Shown: one piece after another, positions 38,500 to 47,368 of the stretch
Layout: each line of letters opens with the position of its first letter
Numbering within the stretch: position 1 is the stretch's first letter
From: Alphaproteobacteria bacterium
GTDB taxonomy: Bacteria; Pseudomonadota; Alphaproteobacteria; Micropepsales; Micropepsaceae
Assembly (NCBI GenBank): GCA_016124635.1
Contig: WGNJ01000001.1
Location: forward strand, 1 to 64,000
Direction: 5' to 3'
DNA: 64,000 nucleotides
Made by a program: the position numbers and the translations under genes
The notes under the pieces: model-generated
What the model was told of the DNA's origin: nothing
What the model saw: the letters and a program-made list of their open reading frames with translations, nothing else
Database searches by the model: none

Positions 38500-40791
38500 T
38501 CAGGCTGCTGCCACGCCCTGGCCGCTTGTCTCGCGCATCGCGTTCAACGCCGAGCCCGCTCGAAACCATGCGATCTGCGCTTCGCCGTAAGAGTGCTTGA
38601 GCCGTATGCTGTCGCGCGTTCCGTCGGCATGTTCAAGCATGCATTCGACCAGTTTGCCGGACGCCAAACTCTGCAGACCGACGAGACTGATCCGGTCATC
38701 CTCTCGGACGCGGTCGTAATCGTTCGGGTCCGCGAAGGTCAGCGCGAGCAAGCCTTGCTTCTTGAGGTTGGTCTCATGAATGCGGGCGAAGCTGCGCGCA
38801 ATCACCGCGGCACCGCCAAGAAACCGCGGCGACAGCGCCGCGTGCTCGCGGCTGCTTCCTTCGCCATAATTCCAATCTCCGACGGCGACCCACCGAAGCC
38901 CCTTTGTGAGATAGGTTCGCGCGACGCGAGACACAGGTTCGGTCTTGCCCGTGAGCACGTTACGAACCCGGCCGACTTCATTGTCGAACGCGTTGACGGC
39001 ACCCATGAACATGTTGTCGCTGAACTTGTCCAAGTGCCCGCGATAGCGAATCCAGACACCCGCCGGCGAAATATGATCGGTCGTTGTCTTGCCCTTGGTT
39101 TTTATCAGAACCGGCATGTGCGCAAAGTCCTGACCGTCCCAAGCGGCCCACGGCGACAACAGCTGCAGCCGCTCGCTGTCGGGGCGAATTTCAAGCGCAA
39201 CGCCGGAGCCGTCCGACGGCGGCGAAACATAGAGTTCGGCGCCGTGCGCAAATCCGTTTGCCGGCACGTCCGGCGCAGGCTTCGGCGCGTCCAATCGAAA
39301 CGCCTTGCCGTCGCCGCCGATCAACTCATCCCTCAGCGGATTGAACGACAGCCGCCCGGCCAGCGCGAAAGCCGTCACAACTTCGGGGCTGGCGATGAAA
39401 TTCATCGTGCCCGCACGCCCGTCGTTCCGCCGCGGAAAGTTGCGGTTGAACGACGTGACGATCGTGTTGGGCTTCTCGGCATCTTCGCGGCGCCATTGGC
39501 CGATGCACGGCCCGCAGGCGTTCGCGAGCACGACCCCGCCAGCCTCCGTCAGCATGCCCGCCTGCCCGTCGCGTTCGAGCGTCGCGCGGATCTGCTCAGA
39601 GCCCGGCGTCACGAAGAACTGGGCCGCGGCCTTGACGCCGCGCGCCGCGCCTTGTGCTGCGATGTCGGCGGCGCGGCTCATGTCCTCGTAAGACGAGTTC
39701 GTGCAACTGCCGATCAGCGCGACGGACACGGTATCGATGATCTCGCTCCTACTGCCGGCGATTTCCGCCGCGAGCTTCGAGATCGGCCGCACGCGATCCG
39801 GTGAATGCGGTCCCACGACGTGCGGCTCCAACGTCGAGAGGTCGAGTTCGATCACGCGGTCGTAGTATTTGTCCGGCATCGCCTCGACGTCCGCGTCGGG
39901 CTCGAGCAAATGCTGATAGCGCTGGATGATCGGAACGAGCGCGCGCCGCCCGGTCGCCTCGAGGTAGCGGGCCATACGGGGATCGGCGGGAAACATCGAG
40001 GTCGTGGCCCCAACCTCGGCGCCCATATTCGTGATCGTCGCCTTTCCCGTCGCACTGATCGAGCGCGCGCCGGGGCCGATATATTCGACGATCGCATTGG
40101 TACCGCCCGACACCGTCAGTTGGCCCGCGACGTAGAGGATGACGTCTTTCGGCGCTGCCCAACCGCAAAGCGAGCCGGTCAGGTACACCGCAATCCTCTT
40201 CGGATAGAGCAACTCCCACGGCATCCCGGCAATCGCTTCGACCGCATCGGCCCCACCGACGCCGATCGCACAAGCGCCAAGCCCGCCGGCATTGGGCGTG
40301 TGCGAATCCGTTCCGATGATGAGCTGGCCTGGAAACGCATAGTTCTCCAGCACGACCTGATGGATGATGCCGGAACCCGGCTGCCAGAATCCGATGCCGA
40401 ACTTCGCCGCCGCCGAGCGCAAGAAGTCGTAGACTTCGCGGTTCTCGGCCCGCGCTTCCCTGAGATCGCGCACGCCGTCGTGGCGCGCCTGGATGAGGTG
40501 GTCGCAATGAATGGTCGTTGGCAGCGCGACGCGCTTGCGCTCGGTCTGCGCGAACTGCAGCAGCGCGCTCTGCGCCAACGCATCCTGAAACACCACGCGG
40601 TCCGGCCGCAGCGAAAGATAGCTGGCTCCGGCATCGAGTTCGGCGGTCTCCGGGTCGTCCAGGTGCCCGAGCAGGACCTTTTCGGAGAGCGTCAGTGGCC
40701 GCCCCAAGCGCCGCCGCACGATCTGAAGGTTCCGTTCGGATGTTTCGTAGATGCGCGCCGCCATTTCAGGCGTCGAATCGATCGTGGTCAT
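38500..40791 (-). CDS. Aconitate hydratase, mitochondrial-type
   Basis: 763 aa. Interconverts citrate and isocitrate in the TCA cycle. The 4Fe-4S ligands are C363 (GSCTNSSYED), C426 and C429 (NACGPCIGQW), and TTDHISPAGVWIRYRGHLD near residue 550 plus GDWNYGEGSSREHAALSPRFLGG are the C-terminal swivel-domain signature. The length (about 760 aa) and these blocks match the mitochondrial-type branch rather than the 890-residue AcnA usual in alphaproteobacteria, so the organism may carry another aconitase elsewhere. ATG 40791 (MTTIDST) is preferred to 40845. The divergent LysR gene is 103 bp away. Confidence 0.9.
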   Translation of the reverse strand: MTTIDSTPEMAARIYETSERNLQIVRRRLGRPLTLSEKVLLGHLDDPETAELDAGASYLSLRPDRVVFQDALAQSALLQFAQTERKRVALPTTIHCDHLIQARHDGVRDLREARAENREVYDFLRSAAAKFGIGFWQPGSGIIHQVVLENYAFPGQLIIGTDSHTPNAGGLGACAIGVGGADAVEAIAGMPWELLYPKRIAVYLTGSLCGWAAPKDVILYVAGQLTVSGGTNAIVEYIGPGARSISATGKATITNMGAEVGATTSMFPADPRMARYLEATGRRALVPIIQRYQHLLEPDADVEAMPDKYYDRVIELDLSTLEPHVVGPHSPDRVRPISKLAAEIAGSRSEIIDTVSVALIGSCTNSSYEDMSRAADIAAQGAARGVKAAAQFFVTPGSEQIRATLERDGQAGMLTEAGGVVLANACGPCIGQWRREDAEKPNTIVTSFNRNFPRRNDGRAGTMNFIASPEVVTAFALAGRLSFNPLRDELIGGDGKAFRLDAPKPAPDVPANGFAHGAELYVSPPSDGSGVALEIRPDSERLQLLSPWAAWDGQDFAHMPVLIKTKGKTTTDHISPAGVWIRYRGHLDKFSDNMFMGAVNAFDNEVGRVRNVLTGKTEPVSRVARTYLTKGLRWVAVGDWNYGEGSSREHAALSPRFLGGAAVIARSFARIHETNLKKQGLLALTFADPNDYDRVREDDRISLVGLQSLASGKLVECMLEHADGTRDSIRLKHSYGEAQIAWFRAGSALNAMRETSGQGVAAA

Positions 40792-40872
40792 CGCTAGGGT
40801 GTCCCAAGTTGAGTTCGGACACGGGATTACGCCGATTGCCGCCATTTATCGATTATATATGAGACGTTAAAT

Positions 40873-40891
40873 CCATATCTGATACATATGG
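40873..40891. promoter_or_regulatory. Perfect palindrome, probable LysR-type operator
   Basis: CCATAT-N7-ATATGG (arms 40873-40878 and 40886-40891) contains T-N11-A spacing typical of LysR boxes. It lies 3 bp before the LysR start codon, on top of its ribosome-binding region, and 82 bp upstream of the aconitase start. Its position suits autorepression and activation of the divergent gene. Confidence 0.6.
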
Positions 40892-40894
40892 CAG

Positions 40895-41803
40895 ATGGAA
40901 TTGCGCCACCTTCGCTATTTCGTCGCCGTCGCCGAGGAAGGCCACGTCACCCGCGCGGCCGAACGCCTGGGCATCCAACAGCCGCCGCTCAGCCTTCAGA
41001 TCCGCGCTCTCGAGCGCGAGGTCGGCGCGCAGCTCTTCCGCCGCCGGCCGCGTGGCATGGAGCTCACGGCCGCGGGACGCGCCTTCTTCACCGACGCGCA
41101 GGAAATCCTTCAGCGCGTCGACCACGCCTTCGCCAGCACTCGCCGCACCGCGCGGGGCGAGCAAGGGCGCATCGCCATCGGCTTCACGAACTCGGCCCCC
41201 TTCCATCCCTTTGTGCCCCGCGTCATTCGCGCCTTCCGAGACGGCTTCCCGCTGGTGGCTTTGAACCTTGAGGAGAGCGGCACGAGCGAGCTCGTCGAGG
41301 CGCTGCGCGCGGAGCGTCTGGATGCCGTCTTCGTTCGCTCGAGCGCGCCCGACTACAGTGGTCTTGCCGTGCACTTTCTCATGGAGGAAAAGATGATGGC
41401 AGCACTTCCGGCCGGCCATCGCCTCGCAGCTAATAGCGGAGCCAAGCCTCTCGATCTCGCCGCGCTGAACGCGGAGCCGTTCGTCCTTTACCGGCGCCTC
41501 GCAGGCCCGGGCTTCTATGACGCGATCATCACCGCATGCCGCGACGCCGGCTTCAATCCGACGGTCGTCCAAGAAGCTCCACGTATTCTGTCGACGCTGA
41601 ACTTGGTCGCCGCAGGCCTCGGGATTTCGATCGTCCCAGCCTCGCTGCAGCGCATGCAGATGGACGGCGTCGTCTACCGGCGCCTCAAAACCGTCCGCAA
41701 GCTCGTGGCACCGCTGTCTCTCGCCGTTCGACGGGGTGAGCCCTCACCCGCTGTCGGCCGTTTCGTCGACCTCGTCAGAAAAACGGCGAAAGCGTTCCGC
41801 TGA
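40895..41803 (+). CDS. LysR-family transcriptional regulator
   Basis: 302 aa. N-terminal winged helix-turn-helix (LRYFVAVAEEGHVTRAAERLGIQQPPLSLQIRALE, residues 6-40) and a periplasmic-binding-like effector domain from about 92, opening IAIGFTNSAPFHPFV and containing EESGTSELVEALRAERLDAVFVR. Divergently transcribed from the mitochondrial-type aconitase, with a palindromic site in between, so it most likely regulates that gene in response to a metabolite. The sequence of the effector pocket does not reveal which one. The gene stands alone on its strand apart from the secreted protein 61 bp downstream. Confidence 0.92.
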   Translation: MELRHLRYFVAVAEEGHVTRAAERLGIQQPPLSLQIRALEREVGAQLFRRRPRGMELTAAGRAFFTDAQEILQRVDHAFASTRRTARGEQGRIAIGFTNSAPFHPFVPRVIRAFRDGFPLVALNLEESGTSELVEALRAERLDAVFVRSSAPDYSGLAVHFLMEEKMMAALPAGHRLAANSGAKPLDLAALNAEPFVLYRRLAGPGFYDAIITACRDAGFNPTVVQEAPRILSTLNLVAAGLGISIVPASLQRMQMDGVVYRRLKTVRKLVAPLSLAVRRGEPSPAVGRFVDLVRKTAKAFR

Positions 41804-41863
41804 CACTTGCCGCCAGCAAGCCGCCATCCTTAAGTCTCCGGCCGATTCAGACCGAGGGACACT

Positions 41864-42346
41864 ATGAGCGCCCGTCTCGCCGCCGCCGTTCTCGCCTTGA
41901 CCTTGCCGTTCGCGATTGCGACCGCTTCAGCCGATAACGACATGACCGGCAAGTGGAAGATCGAGCGCGCGGACGACGCGCCCTGGAGCAACGACACGGA
42001 CTACCCCCCATACCGCAAAGTCGTTTCCGACTACGTCGGCAAGACCGTCAGCTTCGAGGCAAAGCATATCAAAGGTCCTTCGCTCCTAGCCTGCGCCGAT
42101 CCGAACTACGAGATGAAGGACTACCCGGCCGACATGCTCTTCCAGGGCGAGCTTGGCGAGTCCGAGCAACGCGGCGGCGGAAAGGCCGAAGAGGTCGCAA
42201 CCTCGATAGGTTTCAAGACGCGGCCGATCCGAACCCTCGAAACCGGATGTGAAGGCGCGATCGACTTCCATATGAGCGACGCCGATCACGCCGCTTTCGC
42301 GCTCGACAACATGATCTATTGGCTTGTCCGCCTGAAGGCGAAATAG
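41864..42346 (+). CDS. Small secreted protein of unknown function
   Basis: 160 aa with a signal peptide (about 1-23, cleaved after TASA). The mature protein begins MTGKWKIERADD and contains a DYPPYRKVVSDYVGKTVSFEA stretch, a short central charged part, and two cysteines (C77 and C128) that could pair. It looks like a small periplasmic beta-structured protein. I recognise no family. It follows the LysR gene and precedes the peptidase gene on the same strand, with gaps of 61 and 131 bp, so co-transcription is possible but not shown. Confidence 0.72.
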   Translation: MSARLAAAVLALTLPFAIATASADNDMTGKWKIERADDAPWSNDTDYPPYRKVVSDYVGKTVSFEAKHIKGPSLLACADPNYEMKDYPADMLFQGELGESEQRGGGKAEEVATSIGFKTRPIRTLETGCEGAIDFHMSDADHAAFALDNMIYWLVRLKAK

Positions 42347-42477
42347 TCAGCGCCATCGCTGAGGCTGCCGAGGGATCTTTCTTCGGCAAGCGCGCCAGCA
42401 TGATTTGCCGACGCAGCGGCGGCACCCGGTACTACGAGCGGCTATCGGCACCGCGCTCCGAAGACTATGCTGACTGC

Positions 42478-43161
42478 ATGGGTGACCAGAGCGCAGCCCC
42501 ACTACGAATCTTAGCGACCGGCTTTTCCGTCTTTCCGGGTGCGCCCGAAAACCCGACGGCATGGGCGATCGGGGAATTGGAGCGCGAGCGCTGGCAACTG
42601 CATAACGCCAAGCTCGTCACGCGCACCTTTCCCGTCCGCTACGACATTTGGCGCGACATTGCGGCACTGATCGAGTGCGAAAAACCGCACGCCGTCGTCG
42701 GGTTTGGGCTCAGTGCCAAAGCGACCGGCTTCACGCTCGAAAGCACCGCGCGCAACCAGCTTGGCGAAGGCCGCCCGGACGCAACCGGAACACTGGCAAC
42801 GACCTCCCACCTCGCCGAGGGCGGAACGCCCACTTATGCTTCGGGCCTACCGCTCGCTGAGATCGAAGCTGCTTTGAGGCGTTTGAACATTCCGGTCGCT
42901 CGCTCCGACGACGCCGGCGACTACATCTGCAATCTCTACTTCTATCACTTGATGAAGCATATGGCCGAACACGGCGCGCCGCGCTCCGGCGGCTTCATCC
43001 ACGTGCCTTACATGAGCGAGCAATTGCCGCGCCTCGAACGGGCGGGACTGCCCACGGCAAATCTAACAACGCTTGAACCTCAGCAGCTGCTGCAGGGAAT
43101 GCGCACGATCATCGGCGTCGTCGCCGAAACCGTGCGCACTTCAGTCCCTAGCCGCGCCTGA
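42478..43161 (+). CDS. pcp: Pyroglutamyl-peptidase I (peptidase C15)
   Basis: 227 aa, usual length. It removes N-terminal pyroglutamate from peptides in the cytoplasm. The catalytic triad is complete: E88 in FTLESTARNQ, C151 in GDYICNLYFY and H175 in GGFIHVPYMSEQ. The N-terminal ILATGFSVFPGAPENPT is the family's first motif. The open frame starts at 42319, but the first 53 codons overlap the previous gene and lack homology to the family, so ATG 42478 is called. It ends one base before the convergent acyl-CoA dehydrogenase gene. Confidence 0.9.
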   Translation: MGDQSAAPLRILATGFSVFPGAPENPTAWAIGELERERWQLHNAKLVTRTFPVRYDIWRDIAALIECEKPHAVVGFGLSAKATGFTLESTARNQLGEGRPDATGTLATTSHLAEGGTPTYASGLPLAEIEAALRRLNIPVARSDDAGDYICNLYFYHLMKHMAEHGAPRSGGFIHVPYMSEQLPRLERAGLPTANLTTLEPQQLLQGMRTIIGVVAETVRTSVPSRA

Positions 43162-44406
43162 TCATCGTCCCGTCGGCAGTTTGTTGTACGGTACGTCCTT
43201 GTCGACGCGCATGTCGCCGGGCAGGCCGAGCACGCGCTCCGCGATGATGTTCTTCAGGATCTCGTCCGTGCCGCCGGCGATACGCAGGCCCGGCGCCCAC
43301 ATGTAGCTTTGCTGGAACGCGCCGTGCAGCGCCGACTCTTCGCCGGTCATGACGCCGCCCATGTCCTCGACGTCCATCGCGAACGCCGAGAGGTCTTGCA
43401 TACGCGGTGCCACCACGACTTTGGCGATCGAGGCTTCCGGCCCCGGCACCTGCCCCTTCGACAGTGCGGTCAGCGTCCGATAGGTCGTATATTTGAGGCC
43501 CTGCCCGCGCACATACCATTCGGCGATGCGCTCGCGCACGCTCGCGTTGCGGATCGCCGGTCCGTCTTCAAGCTCCGTATCACGCGCAAGCGACAACAGC
43601 TCGCGAATGTCCGGCCCGGTGCCACCTTGACCGCCACCGACCGCAAGGCGCTCGTGCATCAGTGTCGTCAGCGCGACCTTCCAGCCCTCGCCGACATTGC
43701 CGAGGCGCTGCGAGTCGGGAATCCGGACGTTTGTGAAGAACACCTCGTTGAAGTTGGCGCCGCCGGACATCTGCTTGATCGGCCGCACTTCGACGCCGGG
43801 CGACTTCATCGACAGATAGAACATGGTCAAGCCCGAATGCTTCTGCACATTCGGATCGGTCCGGGTCAGCAGGATGCCATAGTCGGAATAGTGCGCACCC
43901 GACGTCCAGATCTTTTGTCCGTTGATCACCCAGTCATCGCCGTCGCGCTCGGCGCGCGTCCGCAGTCCGGCTACGTCCGAGCCGGCTGAAGGTTCCGAGA
44001 ACAGTTGGCACCAAATTTCTTCGCCGTAGAGTGCGGGCTTGACGAACCGCGCCGCGACGCCCTTCGACGCATAGTGCGTCACGGTCGGGATGCACATGCC
44101 GAGACCGATTTCGAAAAATCCGCTCGGCACGTCGAATTTGGATTCTTCCTGATTGTAAACGACCTGCTGCATCGGCGTGCCACCTAAGCCGCCCATTTCT
44201 TTCGGCCAGGTGATGCGCGCATAGCCCTTCGCGGCCTTCTTGGCCTGCCAAGCTTTCGCGACTTTCAGCGCTTCGGTCTCATTGCGCTGATAGCGTGGGT
44301 TCTCGGCTGAAAATCCGATAGCCGATTTCGGCTTCGCGTTTGCTTCGAGCCAGCTGCGCACTTCCGCGCGGAACTTTGCCTCGTCGGCAGTGTCGTTGAA
44401 ATCCAT
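43162..44406 (-). CDS. Acyl-CoA dehydrogenase, FadE-like (subunit 1 of a likely heteromeric pair)
   Basis: 414 aa. The family motifs CQLFSEPSAGSDVAGL and WVINGQKIWTSGAHYSDYGILL are clear. The usual C-terminal catalytic Glu position reads GGTDEILKNII, with Gly in place of Glu; the alternative Glu in LMHERLAVGG is present, as in steroid/long-chain FadE-type dehydrogenases. This arrangement, with a second shorter dehydrogenase gene directly upstream, suggests an alpha2-beta2 enzyme. It follows that gene by 30 bp. Substrate not determinable; MarR control and the adjacent efflux pump suggest a xenobiotic, aromatic or lipid acid. Confidence 0.9.
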   Translation of the reverse strand: MDFNDTADEAKFRAEVRSWLEANAKPKSAIGFSAENPRYQRNETEALKVAKAWQAKKAAKGYARITWPKEMGGLGGTPMQQVVYNQEESKFDVPSGFFEIGLGMCIPTVTHYASKGVAARFVKPALYGEEIWCQLFSEPSAGSDVAGLRTRAERDGDDWVINGQKIWTSGAHYSDYGILLTRTDPNVQKHSGLTMFYLSMKSPGVEVRPIKQMSGGANFNEVFFTNVRIPDSQRLGNVGEGWKVALTTLMHERLAVGGGQGGTGPDIRELLSLARDTELEDGPAIRNASVRERIAEWYVRGQGLKYTTYRTLTALSKGQVPGPEASIAKVVVAPRMQDLSAFAMDVEDMGGVMTGEESALHGAFQQSYMWAPGLRIAGGTDEILKNIIAERVLGLPGDMRVDKDVPYNKLPTGR

Positions 44407-44436
44407 GGTTCTGCTCCGATGTCGAATTGATTGCGC

Positions 44437-45564
44437 TTAGGCGACGTTCTTTTTCTCGAGATGGTTGACCAAGCGGTCCTTCCACACACGCGAGGCGCCG
44501 AGCGCAAGGCTGAGCTGCTTCGAACGGCGATAATAAAGGTGGCAGTCGAGCTCCCACGTGAAGCCCATACCGCCGTGCGTCTGGATGTTCTCTTTCGACG
44601 CAAAGTGGAACGCATCCGTTGCGCTGATGCGCGCACCCGCCGCGGCTTCCGGCAGCTCAGGCGCATTCGTTGAGAGCGCCCAGGCGCCGAAGAACGCATT
44701 CGAGCGCGCAAGCTCGTTCCACACATACATCTCGGCGAGCTTGTGCTTGATCGCTTGGAAGGAACCGATCTGGCGTCCGAAGGCATAGCGGTTCAGGGCA
44801 TAGTCCTTGGCCATCGCAAGACATGCGTCGGCGCCGCCGACTTGCTCGAACGCCATCAACACTGCGGCGCGATCGAGCACGCGGCGCGCCAGGTCCCAGC
44901 CCTCCCCGGCCGGACCGAGCGCCTCGGCGGAAGCGCCTTTGAACGTAATCTCCGCGTGACCACGCGACGGATCGATTGTCTTCACCGCTCGGCGCGACAC
45001 GCCAGATCCCTTGAGGTCGACGACCGCCAGCGACAGTGAGCGTTCACCCGCACCATCCGAGGACCGCGCCAGCACGACGGCGAAGTCCGCCACCTCGCCG
45101 TCCGCGACCGGCGTCTTCACGCCGTCGAGCTTGCCGCCTTTGAATGTCGTCTTGATCGTCCTCGGGCTTGGCGGATGCGCGCCCTCGGCGAGCGCCAGCG
45201 TGCCGATCAACTCGCCGGCCGCCAATTTCGGCAGATACTTCTTCTTCTGCTCCTCGGTTCCGGCAATCAGCAAGGCTTCAGTCGCCAAATAGACCGACGA
45301 TGCGAACGGTACCGGCGCCAGAACGCGCCCCATCTCTTCCGCGATCACGCAAAGCTCAAGATGCCCCAGCCCAAGCCCGCCATACGCCTCAGGAATGGCG
45401 GTTCCCGTCCAACCCATCTCGCAAATCTGTTTCCAGAGCGCTTGGTCGTATTGGCCGTCGCTCTCCAGGACTTTCCGCACCGTCTTCGGCGGGCATTTCT
45501 CGGTCAGGAACTTGCGTGCCTGATCACGCAGCATCTTCTGGTCGTCGGAAAAGTCGAAATTCAT
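44437..45564 (-). CDS. Acyl-CoA dehydrogenase, second subunit of the likely heteromeric pair
   Basis: 375 aa. N-terminal FSDDQKMLRDQARKFL and the middle EQVGGADACLAMAKDYALNRYAFGRQIGSFQAIKHKLAEM are standard for the superfamily. The canonical base region near the C-terminus reads HGGMGFTWELDCHLYYRRSKQL, without an EGTNE-type Glu, and the alternative position is LDRAA (Asp), so this chain may be non-catalytic or weakly active on its own. It overlaps the MarR gene upstream by 4 bp and precedes subunit 1 by 30 bp, so all three make one operon. Confidence 0.9.
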   Translation of the reverse strand: MNFDFSDDQKMLRDQARKFLTEKCPPKTVRKVLESDGQYDQALWKQICEMGWTGTAIPEAYGGLGLGHLELCVIAEEMGRVLAPVPFASSVYLATEALLIAGTEEQKKKYLPKLAAGELIGTLALAEGAHPPSPRTIKTTFKGGKLDGVKTPVADGEVADFAVVLARSSDGAGERSLSLAVVDLKGSGVSRRAVKTIDPSRGHAEITFKGASAEALGPAGEGWDLARRVLDRAAVLMAFEQVGGADACLAMAKDYALNRYAFGRQIGSFQAIKHKLAEMYVWNELARSNAFFGAWALSTNAPELPEAAAGARISATDAFHFASKENIQTHGGMGFTWELDCHLYYRRSKQLSLALGASRVWKDRLVNHLEKKNVA

Positions 45565-46133
45565 AGGGCCTTCCTCGTGCTTGATTTTCGTATTTGTGGG
45601 GCGTCCGCGTTCTCCGCGCCGCCGAGATTTTGTTTGATGTGCTGCAGATGGTCGATCAGGGTTTTCACTTCACCCTCTCGCATACCGGACAGAGCCTGAG
45701 CAAACATGGCACGGCCAGCTTCGGCAATGCCCTTCAAATGCTTTTCGATTTTGGCGGTACAATAAACGCGCCGCGCGCGCCGGTCATCGGGATCGGCCCG
45801 CCGCGTGACCCACCCCTTCTCCTCCAGTTTGTCGAGCAACTTGCCGAGCGGCGCCTTCTCCAATTCCGCAACGTCGGCCAATTCCGTCTGCGTTAGACCG
45901 TCTTCCCGCTTGAGCGCAATCAGCACGCGCCACTGCGAGCGCGTAAGCCCGATGCCAGGCAGGTGAGCCTCGAATGTCTTCCCCAAGAGCCGATGGATGT
46001 CGTGAAACAGCCACCCCAACGTGTGCTCGACCTCGAATTGGTCGCGCAAACGCTCATAGAGGCTGTCATCGCCCTCGCCCGCTTTGGGGCCGCGCTTCCG
46101 CGCCGCCTGTGACATCGCGTCCAAGCTCTTCAC
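45561..46133 (-). CDS. MarR-family transcriptional regulator
   Basis: 190 aa. Winged helix at about 70-145 with LTRSQWRVLIALKREDGLTQTELADVAELEKAPLGKLLDKLEEKGWVTRRADPDDRRARRVY, the family core. It starts with GTG (GGAA five bases before); an ATG six codons in is an alternative. It leads the two acyl-CoA dehydrogenase genes with a 4-bp overlap, and is divergent from the RND adaptor gene, so it probably controls both. Ligand unknown, likely an acyl-CoA, aromatic acid or a drug-like substance exported by the pump. Confidence 0.93.
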   Translation of the reverse strand: MKSLDAMSQAARKRGPKAGEGDDSLYERLRDQFEVEHTLGWLFHDIHRLLGKTFEAHLPGIGLTRSQWRVLIALKREDGLTQTELADVAELEKAPLGKLLDKLEEKGWVTRRADPDDRRARRVYCTAKIEKHLKGIAEAGRAMFAQALSGMREGEVKTLIDHLQHIKQNLGGAENADAPQIRKSSTRKAL

Positions 46134-46167
46134 CGCGTTTCCAGTTCCCTACATCCCCTTATAGACA

Positions 46168-46232
46168 GGGATAGTAATCAAGTATACCAATTCGCGTGGT
46201 ATGCAAATCGGGCCTCTCTCGGGGATAGTAAT
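46168..46232. promoter_or_regulatory. Operator/promoter region between the MarR gene and the RND adaptor gene
   Basis: Contains the perfect palindrome ATACCA-N7-TGGTAT (46184-46189 and 46197-46202), the size and form of a MarR site, and two copies of the direct repeat GGGATAGTAAT at 46168-46178 and 46222-46232, 54 bp apart. The second copy overlaps the adaptor ATG at 46231; its GGGGA also acts as the adaptor's ribosome-binding site. The first lies about 35 bp before the MarR start. This arrangement would allow one regulator to act on both divergent transcripts. Confidence 0.62.
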
Positions 46233-47367
46233 GCTGCGCCGTATCCTGTGCCTCACATTGTTTGTGGGTCTCGCCGCCTGTGGCCCGTCGGCCAAGGCGC
46301 CCGAGCCCAAGCAAGACGCAGCGTCAACCGAAGCCATCACGATTACGACCTCCAAGGTCGAGCGCACGGAGGTCGCCTCAGCTATCACAGGCTCGGGCAA
46401 CATCACGCCGTCGCGCATGACGGACATTGGCCCGTCGGTCGATGGGATCATCGCGGAAGTGATGGTCGCTGTCGGCGACACCGTAAAGAAAGGTCAGCCG
46501 CTCTTCCGCACGCGCGATGTCGACATCCGGCTTCAGGTGCAAGAGATGGAGCGGCAGGTCGCTCTCGCTCGCGCGCAAAACGCCAACGCGCAGGCCGACT
46601 TGAAACGCCAGACGGCGCTTAAGGCGGGCGGCTGGGTCAGCGCCTCGCGCATGGATGCGATGAAAACGAACGCGGAAGTGACGCGCGCTCAAGCCGGCGT
46701 CTGGGAGGCACGCTTGGCGCAAGCCAAACAGAACCTCACGGACACGATCGTCCGCGCCCCGTATGACGGCGTGATCACACGCAAGGACGTCTACGAGGGC
46801 CGCTTCATGTCGACGCGCGTGCCGGGCGGTATGGGCGGCGCGTCGGGCGTCGTGCAGATCATGGACATCGATACCGTCGCCGCGATCGTGAACGTGCCTG
46901 AGGTCTATGTCTCGCAGCTCAAGCTCGACATGCCGGCCAAAGTGCGCGTCGACGGCTTCGACAAGCCCTTCGATGCCAAGGTGGCGGTGATCAATCACCG
47001 CGTGGACAATCAAACGCGCAGCGTCGAAGTTCGCATCGCGATCGAAAACAAGGATCACAAGATCCTGCCCGGCTTGTTCTGCAACGTCGAGCTCATGCCC
47101 GAAGCGCGCAAAGTTCTCGTCGCCAGCCGAAAATTCATCTTGGGCGGCGACGGCGCACACTACGCGTTCATCGCAGAAAACGGCCGCGCCAAGAAGATCG
47201 CCCTCTCGACCCGCGATCTCGATGCCGAGCGCGTCGAAATTCTGAGCAACGTTCCCGATGGCACCGAGCTGATCGGGGGTGCGAACATCGGACGCTTGGT
47301 CGACGGCATCGCCGTCAAGACGGAGGAGCCGCCTACCCCGCCGGCCCGCACCGCGGCGAGCAACTGA
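46231..47367 (+). CDS. RND efflux periplasmic adaptor (membrane fusion lipoprotein)
   Basis: 378 aa. A lipoprotein signal peptide ends in LAAC with the acylated Cys at residue 17. The mature protein has the membrane-fusion pattern: first biotinyl-like half (VGDTVKKGQPLF), a helical hairpin (about 90-160, VQEMERQVALARAQNANAQADL), the second half RAPYDGVITRKDVYEG, and a beta-barrel. It links the inner-membrane pump encoded next to an outer-membrane channel, which is not encoded in this window. One base separates its stop from the pump start, so the two are coupled. Confidence 0.93.
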   Translation: MLRRILCLTLFVGLAACGPSAKAPEPKQDAASTEAITITTSKVERTEVASAITGSGNITPSRMTDIGPSVDGIIAEVMVAVGDTVKKGQPLFRTRDVDIRLQVQEMERQVALARAQNANAQADLKRQTALKAGGWVSASRMDAMKTNAEVTRAQAGVWEARLAQAKQNLTDTIVRAPYDGVITRKDVYEGRFMSTRVPGGMGGASGVVQIMDIDTVAAIVNVPEVYVSQLKLDMPAKVRVDGFDKPFDAKVAVINHRVDNQTRSVEVRIAIENKDHKILPGLFCNVELMPEARKVLVASRKFILGGDGAHYAFIAENGRAKKIALSTRDLDAERVEILSNVPDGTELIGGANIGRLVDGIAVKTEEPPTPPARTAASN

Positions 47368-47368
47368 C

